The notes beneath the pieces were generated by a model. It had not been told where the DNA came from, did no database searches, and saw only the letters and a list, made by a program, of their open reading frames with translations. A stretch of DNA of 64,000 nt, taken from Photobacterium jeanii (GTDB taxonomy: Bacteria; Pseudomonadota; Gammaproteobacteria; Enterobacterales; Vibrionaceae). This document shows, one piece after another, positions 1 through 8,902 of this stretch; the first letter of the stretch is position 1, and the number at the start of each line of letters is the position of its first letter. The stretch is taken from contig NZ_LVHF01000029.1 in the NCBI RefSeq assembly GCF_001650345.1, positions 62,001-126,000 on the forward strand. The letters are read 5' to 3'. The position numbers were made by a program, and so were the translations under genes.

Positions 1-2678
1 GGAACGCCAATTTTCTCTGCCAACTCTTCTAGCGTGTCAGCTTGAATAATGATGCCTTCTTTGATTTCGCGTTCGATGGTTTCATCTGATGTATTCGCTG
101 CGGTTTGACGAATGTTCTCGTCAGCAATCATGTAAATCAGACCACCATTATCGAAAAACGCCTCAGAAAGCACGTCACGGCTACCACACTCATCAACAAA
201 GCGCTTACCTTGCTTGTTCACGAATACAAAGTTCTCTGGTGGCACAATCAGACCGGTTAGCAGCGCACCTGATTTAGGGTCACCAACTGGCATTAATTGC
301 ACAAAGCCCATACCAACTAATTCTGCGCCCGCTTTCTCACCAATTTCGATGCCGTCACCAACCAATGCTGGTGAGTTTGTGGTCTTGATGTCGTCCGCGA
401 TTTCTTTCCAGTATGTGTTGTACTTTTTGATCATCTGAGTGTTTGCGCCGAAACCACCAGAAGCCAACACCACACCATGATTCACATGTAGGATAAGCTC
501 GGTACCGTCCGCTTGAACCGCTTTGATGCCCACCACTTTACCGCTATCAACCATCAAATCCGTCGCTCGTGTATCTGTAATGATGCGACCGTTTTGCTCT
601 TGGATGCGTTTTGATAGTTTGTCGACAAACTCTACGCCTTTTGGACGTTTAGGTTTGTGTGCACGACGCCACAAGGCACCAACTGGGATCTCAACAACGC
701 TACGGTCAAAATCAATGCCCTTTTCACTCAACCAATCAATAGATTCCATAGAGCGAGATGTTAGGGTTTCAACCAAATCGTATTGACCATAAATCGATTC
801 ACCGTTTAGGTCGGTACGTTTACCGCCAAGGTAGGTTTGAATGCGGTGTAACTCGACAGAATCAAACAAGTACTGCTTGCCGTTTTCAAGGTCTGTAAAG
901 TAACCGTCTAGTTGTGCTTTAAGTACTTTGAAATCTTCAAGGTACTCACCCGCAAACTCGGATTCCGCTGTTTTCGCTAACAGCATCAAGGTTTCTTTTT
1001 CGCCAGGGAGTGCTGGGAAATCACCTTGCCATTTTGGTTCTGCCGCGTTCACCCAACCGCCAGTACGCACCGTGTTACCACCGATTGCAGGGAACTTCTC
1101 AAGCAAAATAACCGACTTGCCTTTGTCTAGTGCCGTCAAGGTTGCACTCAAGCCAGCACCGCCGCCACCAACAACCACGATATCCACGGTTTCTTCGATG
1201 GTTTTCGATGACCATGCCACCGCTTCTTTAGCTTTGCAGCGCAGTGCCTCTGAGTTACCACCCGCCAGATCAACCGCGTTCGATACCCCGTCCAGTACCG
1301 CTTGGCTGCTGACTGTCGCACCTGAAATCACGTCGATGTTCAGTGTTTGACCATCTAGGATTTGCTGTGGAATACGCTCAAAAGCTGGGTTCGCGATACC
1401 GTCTGATTCTTTTGATGAATCGACCACAATATTAAGAATTTTGTCTTCTGAGAAAGTCACAGTCACAGGCAAATCACCATTGTGGCCTCGTCCGTATGCT
1501 GTGTATTCCCCCGTGTTAAATTTAATAGGAACGTTCTGCAATTCTTTGATGCGTTGATGCTTCAATGCTTCCGCTGCGCTATCTACAATCATGTAATCCA
1601 TGATTTCCCAAAGCGGTGTGGGAATTTGCAGCGCTTCTTGCTGAGCAATATCAGCAAACTCAGCACAGGTTTCATCGTTTAACGCTTTGCTTGCCCAAGT
1701 TGGCTCAACCAAATACCCTTTACCGACACTGACCATGTCGTAACCTTGCTCAAGTGCGTTTTCTGCATCTTTGCGCTGAGCAATGCCACCCACACCGATC
1801 ACAGGCACTTTCGCCACACTTTCAGACTGAAGCTTACGGTATTTATCGATAAGTGGTTCTTGATCTTCTGGCGTAACGATTGAGTTACGTAACCAACTCC
1901 CCATTGAGAAATGGAAGTAATCCAAACCGTGAGTCGCAAGCTTGTCTAGTAAGAACATGGTGTCAGCAAAGCGAATGCCCGGCTGTTCAATCTCTTCAGG
2001 AGAGAAGCGGTAACCGATAATGAAATCAGATTTATTGTGCTGCTCAGCCACTTGCTTAGTTTTTGCAAGTACAGCTAGTGGAAAGGAAGTGCGTCTCTCA
2101 ATGTTACCGCCCCATTTGTCTTTACGACGATTAGAGTGCGGCGAGAAAAATTGTTGAATCAGGTAGGTGTTAGCACCGTGGATTTCAACACCATCGAAGC
2201 CTGCTAGGATTGCACGATTGACTGCATCACCAAAGCGTTCGATCATCTCTTCGATTTGCGCTTTGGTCATCTCAAGTGGCGTTTCAGCATTGTCACGAAG
2301 TGCAGCCACAGGGCTCGCAGAAATCGGTTGGTGTCCGCCATTGAACTCAGGATTTGCCATACGACCCGCATGGTAGATTTGCAAAATTGCTTTAGAGCCT
2401 TTCGCTTTAATCGCATCGGCAAGCTTAGTTAAACCTGCAATTTTGCTGTCGGTATCAATACCGAGCGCACCCGGGAAAGCACGGCCGTAATTCTCTACAA
2501 ACGCACTCTCGACAATGATCACACCTGCATCACCAGAACGTGCCGCGTAGTAATTGATCATCTCTTGCGTTACGCCGCCATCGAAGAATGCAGATTGAAT
2601 CGTCATCGGTGCCATCACGATACGATTGTGCAGTTTGACCCCTGATTGAAATACAATTTCATCGACTAACTGAGTCAT
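1..2678 (-). CDS. ArdA/fumarate-reductase-type flavoprotein, OYE + FMN_bind + FAD_binding_2 domains (3' end outside window)
   Basis: 892 residues are visible and the C-terminus lies beyond the left edge. In order, the protein has an Old Yellow Enzyme-type NADH:flavin oxidoreductase barrel (about residues 1-350, including HGANTYLIQQFFSP), an FMN_bind domain with the covalent-flavin motif DVISGAT near residue 450, and a FAD-binding fumarate-reductase-like domain starting at VVVGGGGAGLSA near residue 495. This domain set is known from soluble NADH-dependent reductases of fumarate, acrylate or cinnamate-type substrates in Vibrio (Ard/Crd) and Klebsiella. The motif threonine is normally flavinylated by an ApbE transferase, which is not in view. 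The start ATG follows an AAAGGAAAT ribosome site. The natural substrate cannot be read from the sequence; an anaerobic electron-sink role is inferred. Confidence 0.85.
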   Translation of the reverse strand, partial: MTQLVDEIVFQSGVKLHNRIVMAPMTIQSAFFDGGVTQEMINYYAARSGDAGVIIVESAFVENYGRAFPGALGIDTDSKIAGLTKLADAIKAKGSKAILQIYHAGRMANPEFNGGHQPISASPVAALRDNAETPLEMTKAQIEEMIERFGDAVNRAILAGFDGVEIHGANTYLIQQFFSPHSNRRKDKWGGNIERRTSFPLAVLAKTKQVAEQHNKSDFIIGYRFSPEEIEQPGIRFADTMFLLDKLATHGLDYFHFSMGSWLRNSIVTPEDQEPLIDKYRKLQSESVAKVPVIGVGGIAQRKDAENALEQGYDMVSVGKGYLVEPTWASKALNDETCAEFADIAQQEALQIPTPLWEIMDYMIVDSAAEALKHQRIKELQNVPIKFNTGEYTAYGRGHNGDLPVTVTFSEDKILNIVVDSSKESDGIANPAFERIPQQILDGQTLNIDVISGATVSSQAVLDGVSNAVDLAGGNSEALRCKAKEAVAWSSKTIEETVDIVVVGGGGAGLSATLTALDKGKSVILLEKFPAIGGNTVRTGGWVNAAEPKWQGDFPALPGEKETLMLLAKTAESEFAGEYLEDFKVLKAQLDGYFTDLENGKQYLFDSVELHRIQTYLGGKRTDLNGESIYGQYDLVETLTSRSMESIDWLSEKGIDFDRSVVEIPVGALWRRAHKPKRPKGVEFVDKLSKRIQEQNGRIITDTRATDLMVDSGKVVGIKAVQADGTELILHVNHGVVLASGGFGANTQMIKKYNTYWKEIADDIKTTNSPALVGDGIEIGEKAGAELVGMGFVQLMPVGDPKSGALLTGLIVPPENFVFVNKQGKRFVDECGSRDVLSEAFFDNGGLIYMIADENIRQTAANTSDETIEREIKEGIIIQADTLEELAEKIGV

Positions 2679-3086
2679 AAATAATTTCCTTTAACAGCTT
2701 AATTCTCATATCAAAGGCACCTACATTCCGACTGTCGCAACACAAGTATTTTTAATATGAAAACCAATACTTTCCAGCTTGATAACCACAAAAATACTAT
2801 TGATTTATTAGTATGAGTAAAATGAATTGTTTGCATTTTTGACATTACCAATACGCATAATCCAGTAAATAACTAAACCCAAATCGCTGATTTAGCCATC
2901 TAATCAATCGTAATTAGCAATTTAAAAACAATAGGTTAGAGATAAAAGCCAACAGAATCAGCCAGCAAAAAAAGCTTTGGTTTTCTGGCACGGTCATGGT
3001 GGAATTTAAATGAAAAACAAGGAAGTTAATGAAAGTAAAGCCTGTCGTTGCTTGTTGAACGCGAAGTTACAAACTATGTAAATAAT
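2679..3086. other. Intergenic region upstream of the flavoprotein gene
   Basis: AT-rich noncoding DNA between the start of the flavoprotein gene and the terminator of the cytolysin gene, both on the minus strand. It should hold the flavoprotein promoter. I saw no clean FNR site or long inverted repeat, and no regulator gene divergent from it. Confidence 0.5.
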
Positions 3087-3124
3087 AAAAAAGCCAACGC
3101 TAAAGTTACTTAACGCTGACTTTG
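3087..3124 (-). terminator. Rho-independent terminator of the cytolysin gene
   Basis: Read on the minus strand, AAAGTCAGCG pairs with CGTTGGCTTT (two G-U wobbles) and is followed at once by a T-run. It lies about 30 bases after the cytolysin stop codon. Confidence 0.7.
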
Positions 3125-3152
3125 TGATCATATTAAGTTTCTGATTTTGAGA

Positions 3153-4970
3153 TTAACCACCGACTTTAAAGTCACCTAGACGAGAGTCGAACAAATTATC
3201 ATTCGATGCCATATCAGCAGATTGGACTTTTAAAACATCAATCCTATCGCCGCTATCAGATGGTTGAAGCACTTTTAATCCATCAATAGTTTGCGTGTAT
3301 AAAAGTGAGAAGTTTCGAGCTTCATCGTGCCATTGCCATACCAAATTATTGTTATTCACTGTACGAGAACAATCAGCCACAGCTAATTGTTCCTGCTGAG
3401 TTGATAAACATTTGTTGAGGTCATTTGCATACACATACTTTTTGTTATTTGGCGTATAGTAGAAAAGTTGACGAATATCACCTGCAACACAATTTGACAG
3501 TGAGATAGAATCATCTTTTCCTACGGTCATACACTGTGATTGCTGATCTGAGCCTTTCAAGGAGGATAATGTTACAGGCTGAGCCCCAGAGAAAATTGAA
3601 CTACTCCAATCAATAGTAAACTGAGTCGATTTTCGATATTGATGTAGAATAAATTGTTTATCATATGGATTATAACCTGCCTGAGAACCATGATAATAAA
3701 GTCTACCTGCAGCCCAGTAGCTATAACCCAACACATTCATACCTGTAACCTCTGCATTAATATTCAATGTAGAGAGCCCTGTTTTATAATATGGGCTAGC
3801 ATATGTTGATGAAAAGACTGGTACAAAACCATTGGAGTAAGGTGTGCCTTTTAGCTTATATAAATCCATTGGATCATCATAAGAACTACTTGCGTAATTC
3901 CAACACCAGTTCTCTGTATTTTTTAACAGATTACAGTATCCTTTGTGATCAGTAATATGAGATCCATAACGTTTATTACGATAGGTGATTTTAAATGACT
4001 TGGTGTCATTTGTGACATCAAATCCCATAAAGTCACCATTTTCGTACGTGACTGTCTCAGACGATTTCACGCCAATAGACTTAATAGGCACTTTAGGAAC
4101 ACTAATACCAATATTGATATCTACTGTTGAAGTTTTGCTGAACTTGGAAAGATTCTTATCCGTATTTTTTGGTTCAAAATCATAGAGTTCTACATCACTC
4201 TCATTTAGAGATGTGTTAATTGAGACTTGATCAAGATAATCTGGGTAAGAATAATAGCGAGACTGATGAGGTGCATATCCATCCTGAGTCCAGCCTCGAG
4301 GCGACTTACCTGTAGCATGGAAATTTATACCAGGACTTTTCACCAAACTGACCCTAACAAACTTCTTGTTATCAGGTGAAACTAAGCCAAATTGGTGGAA
4401 AAAAGGATATCGAGAAAAGAAATCAAGTTTATATTCAAAAACCGCTTTTTGGCTACCGTCATAACGTTCTGTTTTTGAAAATGGAATTTCTTCTCTAACA
4501 TATTTCGTTGTAACCAGATTCTGTTGGGTACTACCACTGCTAAAACTTGTAGAGCGCTTATGTCTCGTAGGTGATTTTACCGCTTCCTCATTATAAGAGT
4601 TGACAGGTTGGTCGACTTCAGTGATTAACGCATCAGGTTTTATCTCATTCAACAAGCTAATCACGCTATTTAACTGGCTATATGGGTTCTTAATGAGAAG
4701 ATAAGGGTGTTCAAACCCAACACCTATTAAATGTGCCGTTTTCTCTTTTCTTTGTTCAATGTCAACAGCACTGGAGTTGATAAATACATATTGATTACAA
4801 CCACTAGGTATCATTTCTGTCTCTAAATTAGAAAGATCAACAAAGCATCTTTCATCATAAGAAACAGCTCCGGTAAGAATAGACTGAATCTCTTCATTAC
4901 TCATATTTTGAGCAAATACCCCTGAAGAAAAAAGCAAGCCTAAAGAACTTAATGCTAATACAGTTTTCAT
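3153..4970 (-). CDS. hlyA: Secreted pore-forming cytolysin with C-terminal beta-trefoil lectin domain (HlyA/VvhA/phobalysin family)
   Basis: 605 residues: signal peptide (about 1-20, cleavage after SGVFA), a prodomain of about 115 residues ending in a basic protease site RHKRS (136-140), a leukocidin-like beta-barrel core (about 145-465), and a C-terminal ricin-type beta-trefoil region (about 470-590, with QSQCMTVG and KCLSTQQ repeats). V. cholerae HlyA (about 740 aa) adds a beta-prism domain that is absent here. Length and layout fit Photobacterium damselae phobalysins and extended VvhA-like toxins. The family is secreted as a protoxin, cleaved, and assembles into membrane pores. The gene looks more AT-rich than its neighbours and lies next to tRNA-Ser, so acquisition by transfer is possible. 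It has its own terminator and no visible partner genes. Confidence 0.9.
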   Translation of the reverse strand: MKTVLALSSLGLLFSSGVFAQNMSNEEIQSILTGAVSYDERCFVDLSNLETEMIPSGCNQYVFINSSAVDIEQRKEKTAHLIGVGFEHPYLLIKNPYSQLNSVISLLNEIKPDALITEVDQPVNSYNEEAVKSPTRHKRSTSFSSGSTQQNLVTTKYVREEIPFSKTERYDGSQKAVFEYKLDFFSRYPFFHQFGLVSPDNKKFVRVSLVKSPGINFHATGKSPRGWTQDGYAPHQSRYYSYPDYLDQVSINTSLNESDVELYDFEPKNTDKNLSKFSKTSTVDINIGISVPKVPIKSIGVKSSETVTYENGDFMGFDVTNDTKSFKITYRNKRYGSHITDHKGYCNLLKNTENWCWNYASSSYDDPMDLYKLKGTPYSNGFVPVFSSTYASPYYKTGLSTLNINAEVTGMNVLGYSYWAAGRLYYHGSQAGYNPYDKQFILHQYRKSTQFTIDWSSSIFSGAQPVTLSSLKGSDQQSQCMTVGKDDSISLSNCVAGDIRQLFYYTPNNKKYVYANDLNKCLSTQQEQLAVADCSRTVNNNNLVWQWHDEARNFSLLYTQTIDGLKVLQPSDSGDRIDVLKVQSADMASNDNLFDSRLGDFKVGG

Positions 4971-5422
4971 TATTAAATTCCATATTAATTGATTATAAAT
5001 GACAAACTTAATATTTACGCACTAAATAAATACCACAGCTATAAAGATATTTTTGAAAAAGTTTCAATTGATGTGCAACAAATCAAATGACAAACGATTG
5101 CTTTTTAATGAAAAATAAAATTCATCATATTTCATAAATATTATTTACTTTCAATATTAATTTCTTACTACAATCAAATAGCCGTTAAGTCATCTCTTAA
5201 GCTATTTTAAACTCATTAGAGCTTTATAATTGAAAATGCTAGTTCTAGACATGCGCTAAAAGCCCTAGAGGCAACAGAGATAGGGATTTACTGCTCGCAA
5301 GCTCGCGCCCTTCGGGCTATTGCCTGTTCGCGCCTTCGGCACAGGCAATGTGCTTTCGCTTAGCTCAGGTGAACCCAGCTCTAGGATTCAGCACCCTATT
5401 TCATCATCACAAAATTTAGGCG
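4971..5422. other. AT-rich cytolysin upstream region with a palindrome and tRNA-like debris
   Basis: The first 250 bases upstream of the cytolysin are very AT-rich and should carry its promoter. A hairpin ATTGCCTGT (5319-5327) / ACAGGCAAT (5341-5349) follows. AGAGATAGGGATTT (5276-5289) repeats exactly the 3' segment of tRNA-Ser at 5569-5582. No coding potential was recognised. Confidence 0.5.
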
Positions 5423-5453
5423 AAAAAAAAACCGCTGAATGTTCAGCGGTTTT
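5423..5453 (-). terminator. Terminator behind the tRNA-like fragment
   Basis: Perfect inverted repeat AAACCGCTGAA (5429-5439) / TTCAGCGGTTT (5442-5452), followed in the minus direction by a run of eight T. It terminates minus-strand transcripts coming from the tRNA-Ser side. Confidence 0.75.
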
Positions 5454-5461
5454 CTTAAATG

Positions 5462-5517
5462 TGGCGGAGCGCTCTGGGTATGGCGGATTTGATTCAAATC
5501 CAATTCCACCACCATAG
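5462..5517 (-). pseudogene. Truncated tRNA-Ser-like 3' fragment
   Basis: The segment ends in CTCCGCCA like the intact tRNA-Ser. It is preceded by a T-arm-like AATCAAATCC but is only about 56 nt long and lacks a matching 5' acceptor strand and anticodon arm. The 19 bases TTTCTTAAATGTGGCGGAG at 5451-5469 recur exactly at 5552-5570 at the 3' end of the real tRNA, so this looks like a decayed tandem tRNA-plus-terminator duplication. Confidence 0.5.
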
Positions 5518-5525
5518 CCAAATGC

Positions 5526-5554
5526 AAAAAAGGCGCTGATAAATCAGCGCCTTT
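5526..5554 (-). terminator. Terminator of tRNA-Ser
   Basis: Inverted repeat AAAGGCGCTGAT (5529-5540) / ATCAGCGCCTTT (5543-5554) followed by T residues on the minus strand, immediately downstream of the tRNA. Confidence 0.75.
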
Positions 5555-5562
5555 CTTAAATG

Positions 5563-5653
5563 TGGCGGAGAGATAGGGATTTGAACCCTAGATACGCTAC
5601 AAACGTATGCCGGTTTTCAAGACCGGTGCTTTCAACCACTCAGCCATCTCTCC
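5563..5653 (-). tRNA. tRNA-Ser (anticodon UGA)
   Basis: 91 nt including encoded CCA. Acceptor stem GGAGAGA/TCTCTCC, anticodon stem CCGGT/ACCGG around a CTTGAAA loop (anticodon TGA), a long class-II variable arm, and T-arm GGGTTCAAATCCC. All arms were paired by eye. The short ORF overlapping it on the other strand is not a gene. Confidence 0.95.
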
Positions 5654-5980
5654 GTAAGTGCGGCGAATAATATAAGGTTCTCAGAAGGCTGTAAAGACTA
5701 AATTTAACGTGGCAACACCGACCGAACAGTAACCCAACAAAGCGAAAAAGTTTTAAGCAAACCAACAGCAAACATCAACGTTGCATATCGCATGATCACA
5801 TAACAAAACTATTACCCATGTAATATCTTCTCAATTTTTGAATCAAGATATACTTTATGCAAATCTGTAACTATTAATAAAAACAACGGAATGTGTAGTT
5901 AATTATATTATTGTCCAGCTGACACAAATACGGTATAACATACCGTTTATAAAAATGGATGCCTACATGGATAGTGAACC
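5654..5980. other. Intergenic region between tRNA-Ser and the TPR-GGDEF gene
   Basis: Divergent promoters are expected here. A short palindrome ACGGTA (5930-5935) / TACCGT (5941-5946) sits 35 bases before the ATG of the downstream cyclase and could be an operator. Nothing else was recognised. Confidence 0.4.
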
Positions 5981-8185
5981 ATGATCAAAGCCCGCATACT
6001 TTCACAAATACTAACCATGCTCACGCGCTTGCAACAAGAGCAAGGTCGAGATGCTGTTAAGCAAGTTCGTAAGAAAATCGAGCTAATGATTAAAGAAGCG
6101 GATATAACGCTTCCAGAAGAATACGTTAGTTTTCTGAATGCTTACGACGTTTACCGCTGTCGTCCCATTGAAGAAGCAATCCCTCACTTCATTCATTGCC
6201 AGATGCTGTGCGAGAACAACCAAAATACAGTACTTTATATTTACTGTGATCTTCACTTAGGAACTATCTACTCTCTCATAGGGCAATTTCATCAATCGCT
6301 GAAACACTTTTTAGCAGCATTATCAAACAACAGTATCGAAGATGATAACCTCAAGCTGCTCCTCAATTTAAACATCAGTGATGCTTACATCTCTCTTGGT
6401 GACTTCTCACGAGTCAAGAGCTATAGCCTAAAAGCTATTGGCCTTGCCGAACTATTAAACGACAAAAGTTGCTTAACACTTGCGCTAGACAATGCCGCTA
6501 TTGCAGAAGGCTATATCGGCAATTTCATCGCGGCCAATTTCTATATTGAGCGCAGCATTACCATTGCTCATGAGTTAGCGTGTCCACGCTCACTCGGGTT
6601 TGCGGTTGGCTATAAAGCCCGTATAGAAGCAATGCAAAACAATGACGAAGAAGCAAAACTTCTTTTTGAACAGGCCGATGCACACTTCAAAGCGTCTTAC
6701 GAATACTATGGGAGAGGTGACTGTTTATGTTACTTCGCCGCTCTGCTATTTAAGCTCAATGACTATGAGCTTGCCTTACAACATGTTCACCAAGCCCTTG
6801 CTCTGATAAAAGCAGAAAAAAACTACCAGCTACGTATTCGTTTATTTGAACTCGAAGCCAAGATCTACAAGCGACAAGGCAAATTACTGCTTGAAAACCT
6901 AGCCATCGAAAAGCAAGCAAAGCTTTCCGCTGAAGAACTCAAACGTGCTACTCATAGTGAAACGCTTTATATCGAGAGTATCCTGCAGCTAGGCGAACAA
7001 AAACGCGAACACGACACTTTACAGCAACTGCATAGCAAGCTGAAAATCATCACCGAGATCGGACAAAACATAGCAACGATCACCAACCTTAATGATTGTT
7101 TGCTCGATGTAAGCCAGCAAGTAAACAAAATCATCCCTATCCATGTGTTTGGGATTGCGTTGTTTGATGAAGAAAATAAGGTTTTAAATTATAACCACTT
7201 CATCGAAGATGAGACTTTAATTGCTCCTTTCACCATCAATTGTGAGCACATTTCGAGCCTAGGTGCCTACTGTATTTACCACCAGCAAACTCTATTGCTT
7301 AATACCAGCTCATTAGATGAAGTGACAGGGTACATTGATCCTAAGTACCTTGATAGACAAATGTATTTTGGCGATGGTGAACAAAATCAATCCGGCATTA
7401 TCACCCCGATAAAATTGAACAACAAAACCATTGGTGCTTTGTTCTTAGAGCACCGCACTGCGTTTTTATATCAAAGTTATCATTGTGAGTTAGCCGAGCA
7501 GTTAGCCAGCTTTATTGCTGTCGCGCTAGAAAACCAACGACAAACCCAAGCTTTGCATCAACAACAACTTGCCTTGGCGACTATAAATCAAAAGCTTGAT
7601 ATGTTGTCGCGCCAAGATCCTCTAACCCAGCTTTATAACCGCTACGAACTAGAGAAAGTCGTTCCTGAAGTCATTGCCAATGCAGTAGAAAAGAATGAGC
7701 CACTAACCTGCTTGATGATAGATGTTGATTACTACAAGGGGTTTAATGATTTCTACGGTCATCACAAAGGTGATCAAGTGCTAGTGACACTCGCCAAAAC
7801 CTTCCAGCAAGTATTTAACGCTCCCAATGACTATGTGTTCCGCTATGGTGGTGACGAATTTTTAATGCTGCTTGCCGGGCAAACATTGCAACAAGCAAAA
7901 GAAAAAGTAGCGATCGTTGAGAAAGCAGTGGCAGATCTTGCTATCTCGCACAGTCAGTCAGCCTGTAGCTCAGTACTCACCTTGTCAATCGGTGGTTATT
8001 GTTGCCACGACCTTTATAATATGGGGCTAAATCGCCTGATCCAGAAAACTGATAAAGCGCTTTATCAAGCTAAAAGCCGAGGTCGAAATACCTTTGTTGG
8101 CTACGAAGAGCAGCAAGCAGTGAAGAAGAACACAATGCAGCACAAACAAGTAGATGAACAGGCAAAGATCAGTGATAGGTGCTGA
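5981..8185 (+). CDS. Diguanylate cyclase with TPR-like, GAF-like and GGDEF domains
   Basis: 734 residues. The N-terminal half (about 20-330) is a series of TPR-like helical repeats (for example YCDLHLGTIYSLIGQFHQSL). It is followed by a GAF-like sensor (about 345-515) and a GGDEF domain with an intact signature RYGGDEF at 621-627. The allosteric I-site RxxD is degenerate: Ala replaces Arg in APND, four residues before the signature. The expected activity is c-di-GMP synthesis from two GTP. No transmembrane segment was seen, so it is probably cytoplasmic, with TPR repeats for protein contact. It appears monocistronic and ends at a terminator. The 50-residue tail after the GGDEF domain is polar and Gln/Lys-rich. 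Confidence 0.9.
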   Translation: MIKARILSQILTMLTRLQQEQGRDAVKQVRKKIELMIKEADITLPEEYVSFLNAYDVYRCRPIEEAIPHFIHCQMLCENNQNTVLYIYCDLHLGTIYSLIGQFHQSLKHFLAALSNNSIEDDNLKLLLNLNISDAYISLGDFSRVKSYSLKAIGLAELLNDKSCLTLALDNAAIAEGYIGNFIAANFYIERSITIAHELACPRSLGFAVGYKARIEAMQNNDEEAKLLFEQADAHFKASYEYYGRGDCLCYFAALLFKLNDYELALQHVHQALALIKAEKNYQLRIRLFELEAKIYKRQGKLLLENLAIEKQAKLSAEELKRATHSETLYIESILQLGEQKREHDTLQQLHSKLKIITEIGQNIATITNLNDCLLDVSQQVNKIIPIHVFGIALFDEENKVLNYNHFIEDETLIAPFTINCEHISSLGAYCIYHQQTLLLNTSSLDEVTGYIDPKYLDRQMYFGDGEQNQSGIITPIKLNNKTIGALFLEHRTAFLYQSYHCELAEQLASFIAVALENQRQTQALHQQQLALATINQKLDMLSRQDPLTQLYNRYELEKVVPEVIANAVEKNEPLTCLMIDVDYYKGFNDFYGHHKGDQVLVTLAKTFQQVFNAPNDYVFRYGGDEFLMLLAGQTLQQAKEKVAIVEKAVADLAISHSQSACSSVLTLSIGGYCCHDLYNMGLNRLIQKTDKALYQAKSRGRNTFVGYEEQQAVKKNTMQHKQVDEQAKISDRC

Positions 8186-8230
8186 ACACAATAAAAAAGA
8201 AATGAAATCCAGATAAAAAATATAAAAGAA

Positions 8231-8255
8231 AAGCCGCACCATTGCAGTGCGGCTT
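8231..8255 (+). terminator. Terminator of the TPR-GGDEF gene
   Basis: Stem AAGCCGCAC (8231-8239) / GTGCGGCTT (8247-8255), followed by a T-rich stretch. Confidence 0.65.
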
Positions 8256-8902
8256 GGTTTGTTTTGGACCCCAGTCTACCTAGAACAGTACACTCGAGGC
8301 TATCTGCTACTACTTATTGCTACCGTGTATCTCTTTTCTCAGTACAGCACTTACATACTGGCAATATCACACCAAATATGAATTGTGACTCGTGTAACAA
8401 CCGCCTACTGCGACGTTTAGCGTAACAAATATAACGTGTATCAGGCTTCGCCACTCACTACGTTGAGTTTGCCGTGCTCGTAACGATAATCGTTTTTTCC
8501 GAGCGCTTATTTTATTGGCGAAGAAGTATCGTTTTTTGTGTGTTGCTATCCAAATTGTAATGTGCCGATTCAATCACCATCGACGCATTTGACGATGCAA
8601 GAGTACAGTTTCCACTCTCTACACCCGAACCTACACCCTTGAGCAAGATTAAAACAGCTTTCCTCCGAAATGCTATGAAACAACTCATTGCAGGTTCACT
8701 ATAAATATGGTCATTAATTCGGTAATTGGCAAATTAATTAATCCATTTTTCTGCATTAGATCTACATTTCTAGAACATGGCGCTAAGCTATTGAAAAATA
8801 AACATCAGATTTTCAAATGCCAACCTAGATCTAAGGAAAAATATGGGATTAGTGTAATATAACCAACCTCTCAATAACTCAATTAAGGAGTTTGCAGCAC
8901 AA
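8256..8902. other. Long noncoding stretch before the TDT transporter
   Basis: About 650 bases without a convincing gene. A 68-codon minus-strand ORF (8367-8573) has no ribosome site and an unusually Arg-rich, low-information product. The last 80 bases are AT-rich and should hold the transporter promoter. Confidence 0.45.

Noticed and set aside
89..2376. Several plus-strand ORFs of 60-140 codons
   Set aside because: All are antisense shadows of the large flavoprotein gene.
5320..5517. 65-codon ORF across the tRNA-like debris
   Set aside because: Overlaps a terminator and tRNA fragments; no coding signal.
8395..8450. attC-like look of TAACAACCGCCTA, recalling Vibrio cholerae repeat ends
   Set aside because: No complementary GGCGGTTGTTA-type partner on the same strand within attC length and no integron cassette array nearby.
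8367..8573. 68-codon minus-strand ORF in the long gap before the TDT transporter
   Set aside because: No ribosome site, Arg-rich low-information product, no conserved motif.
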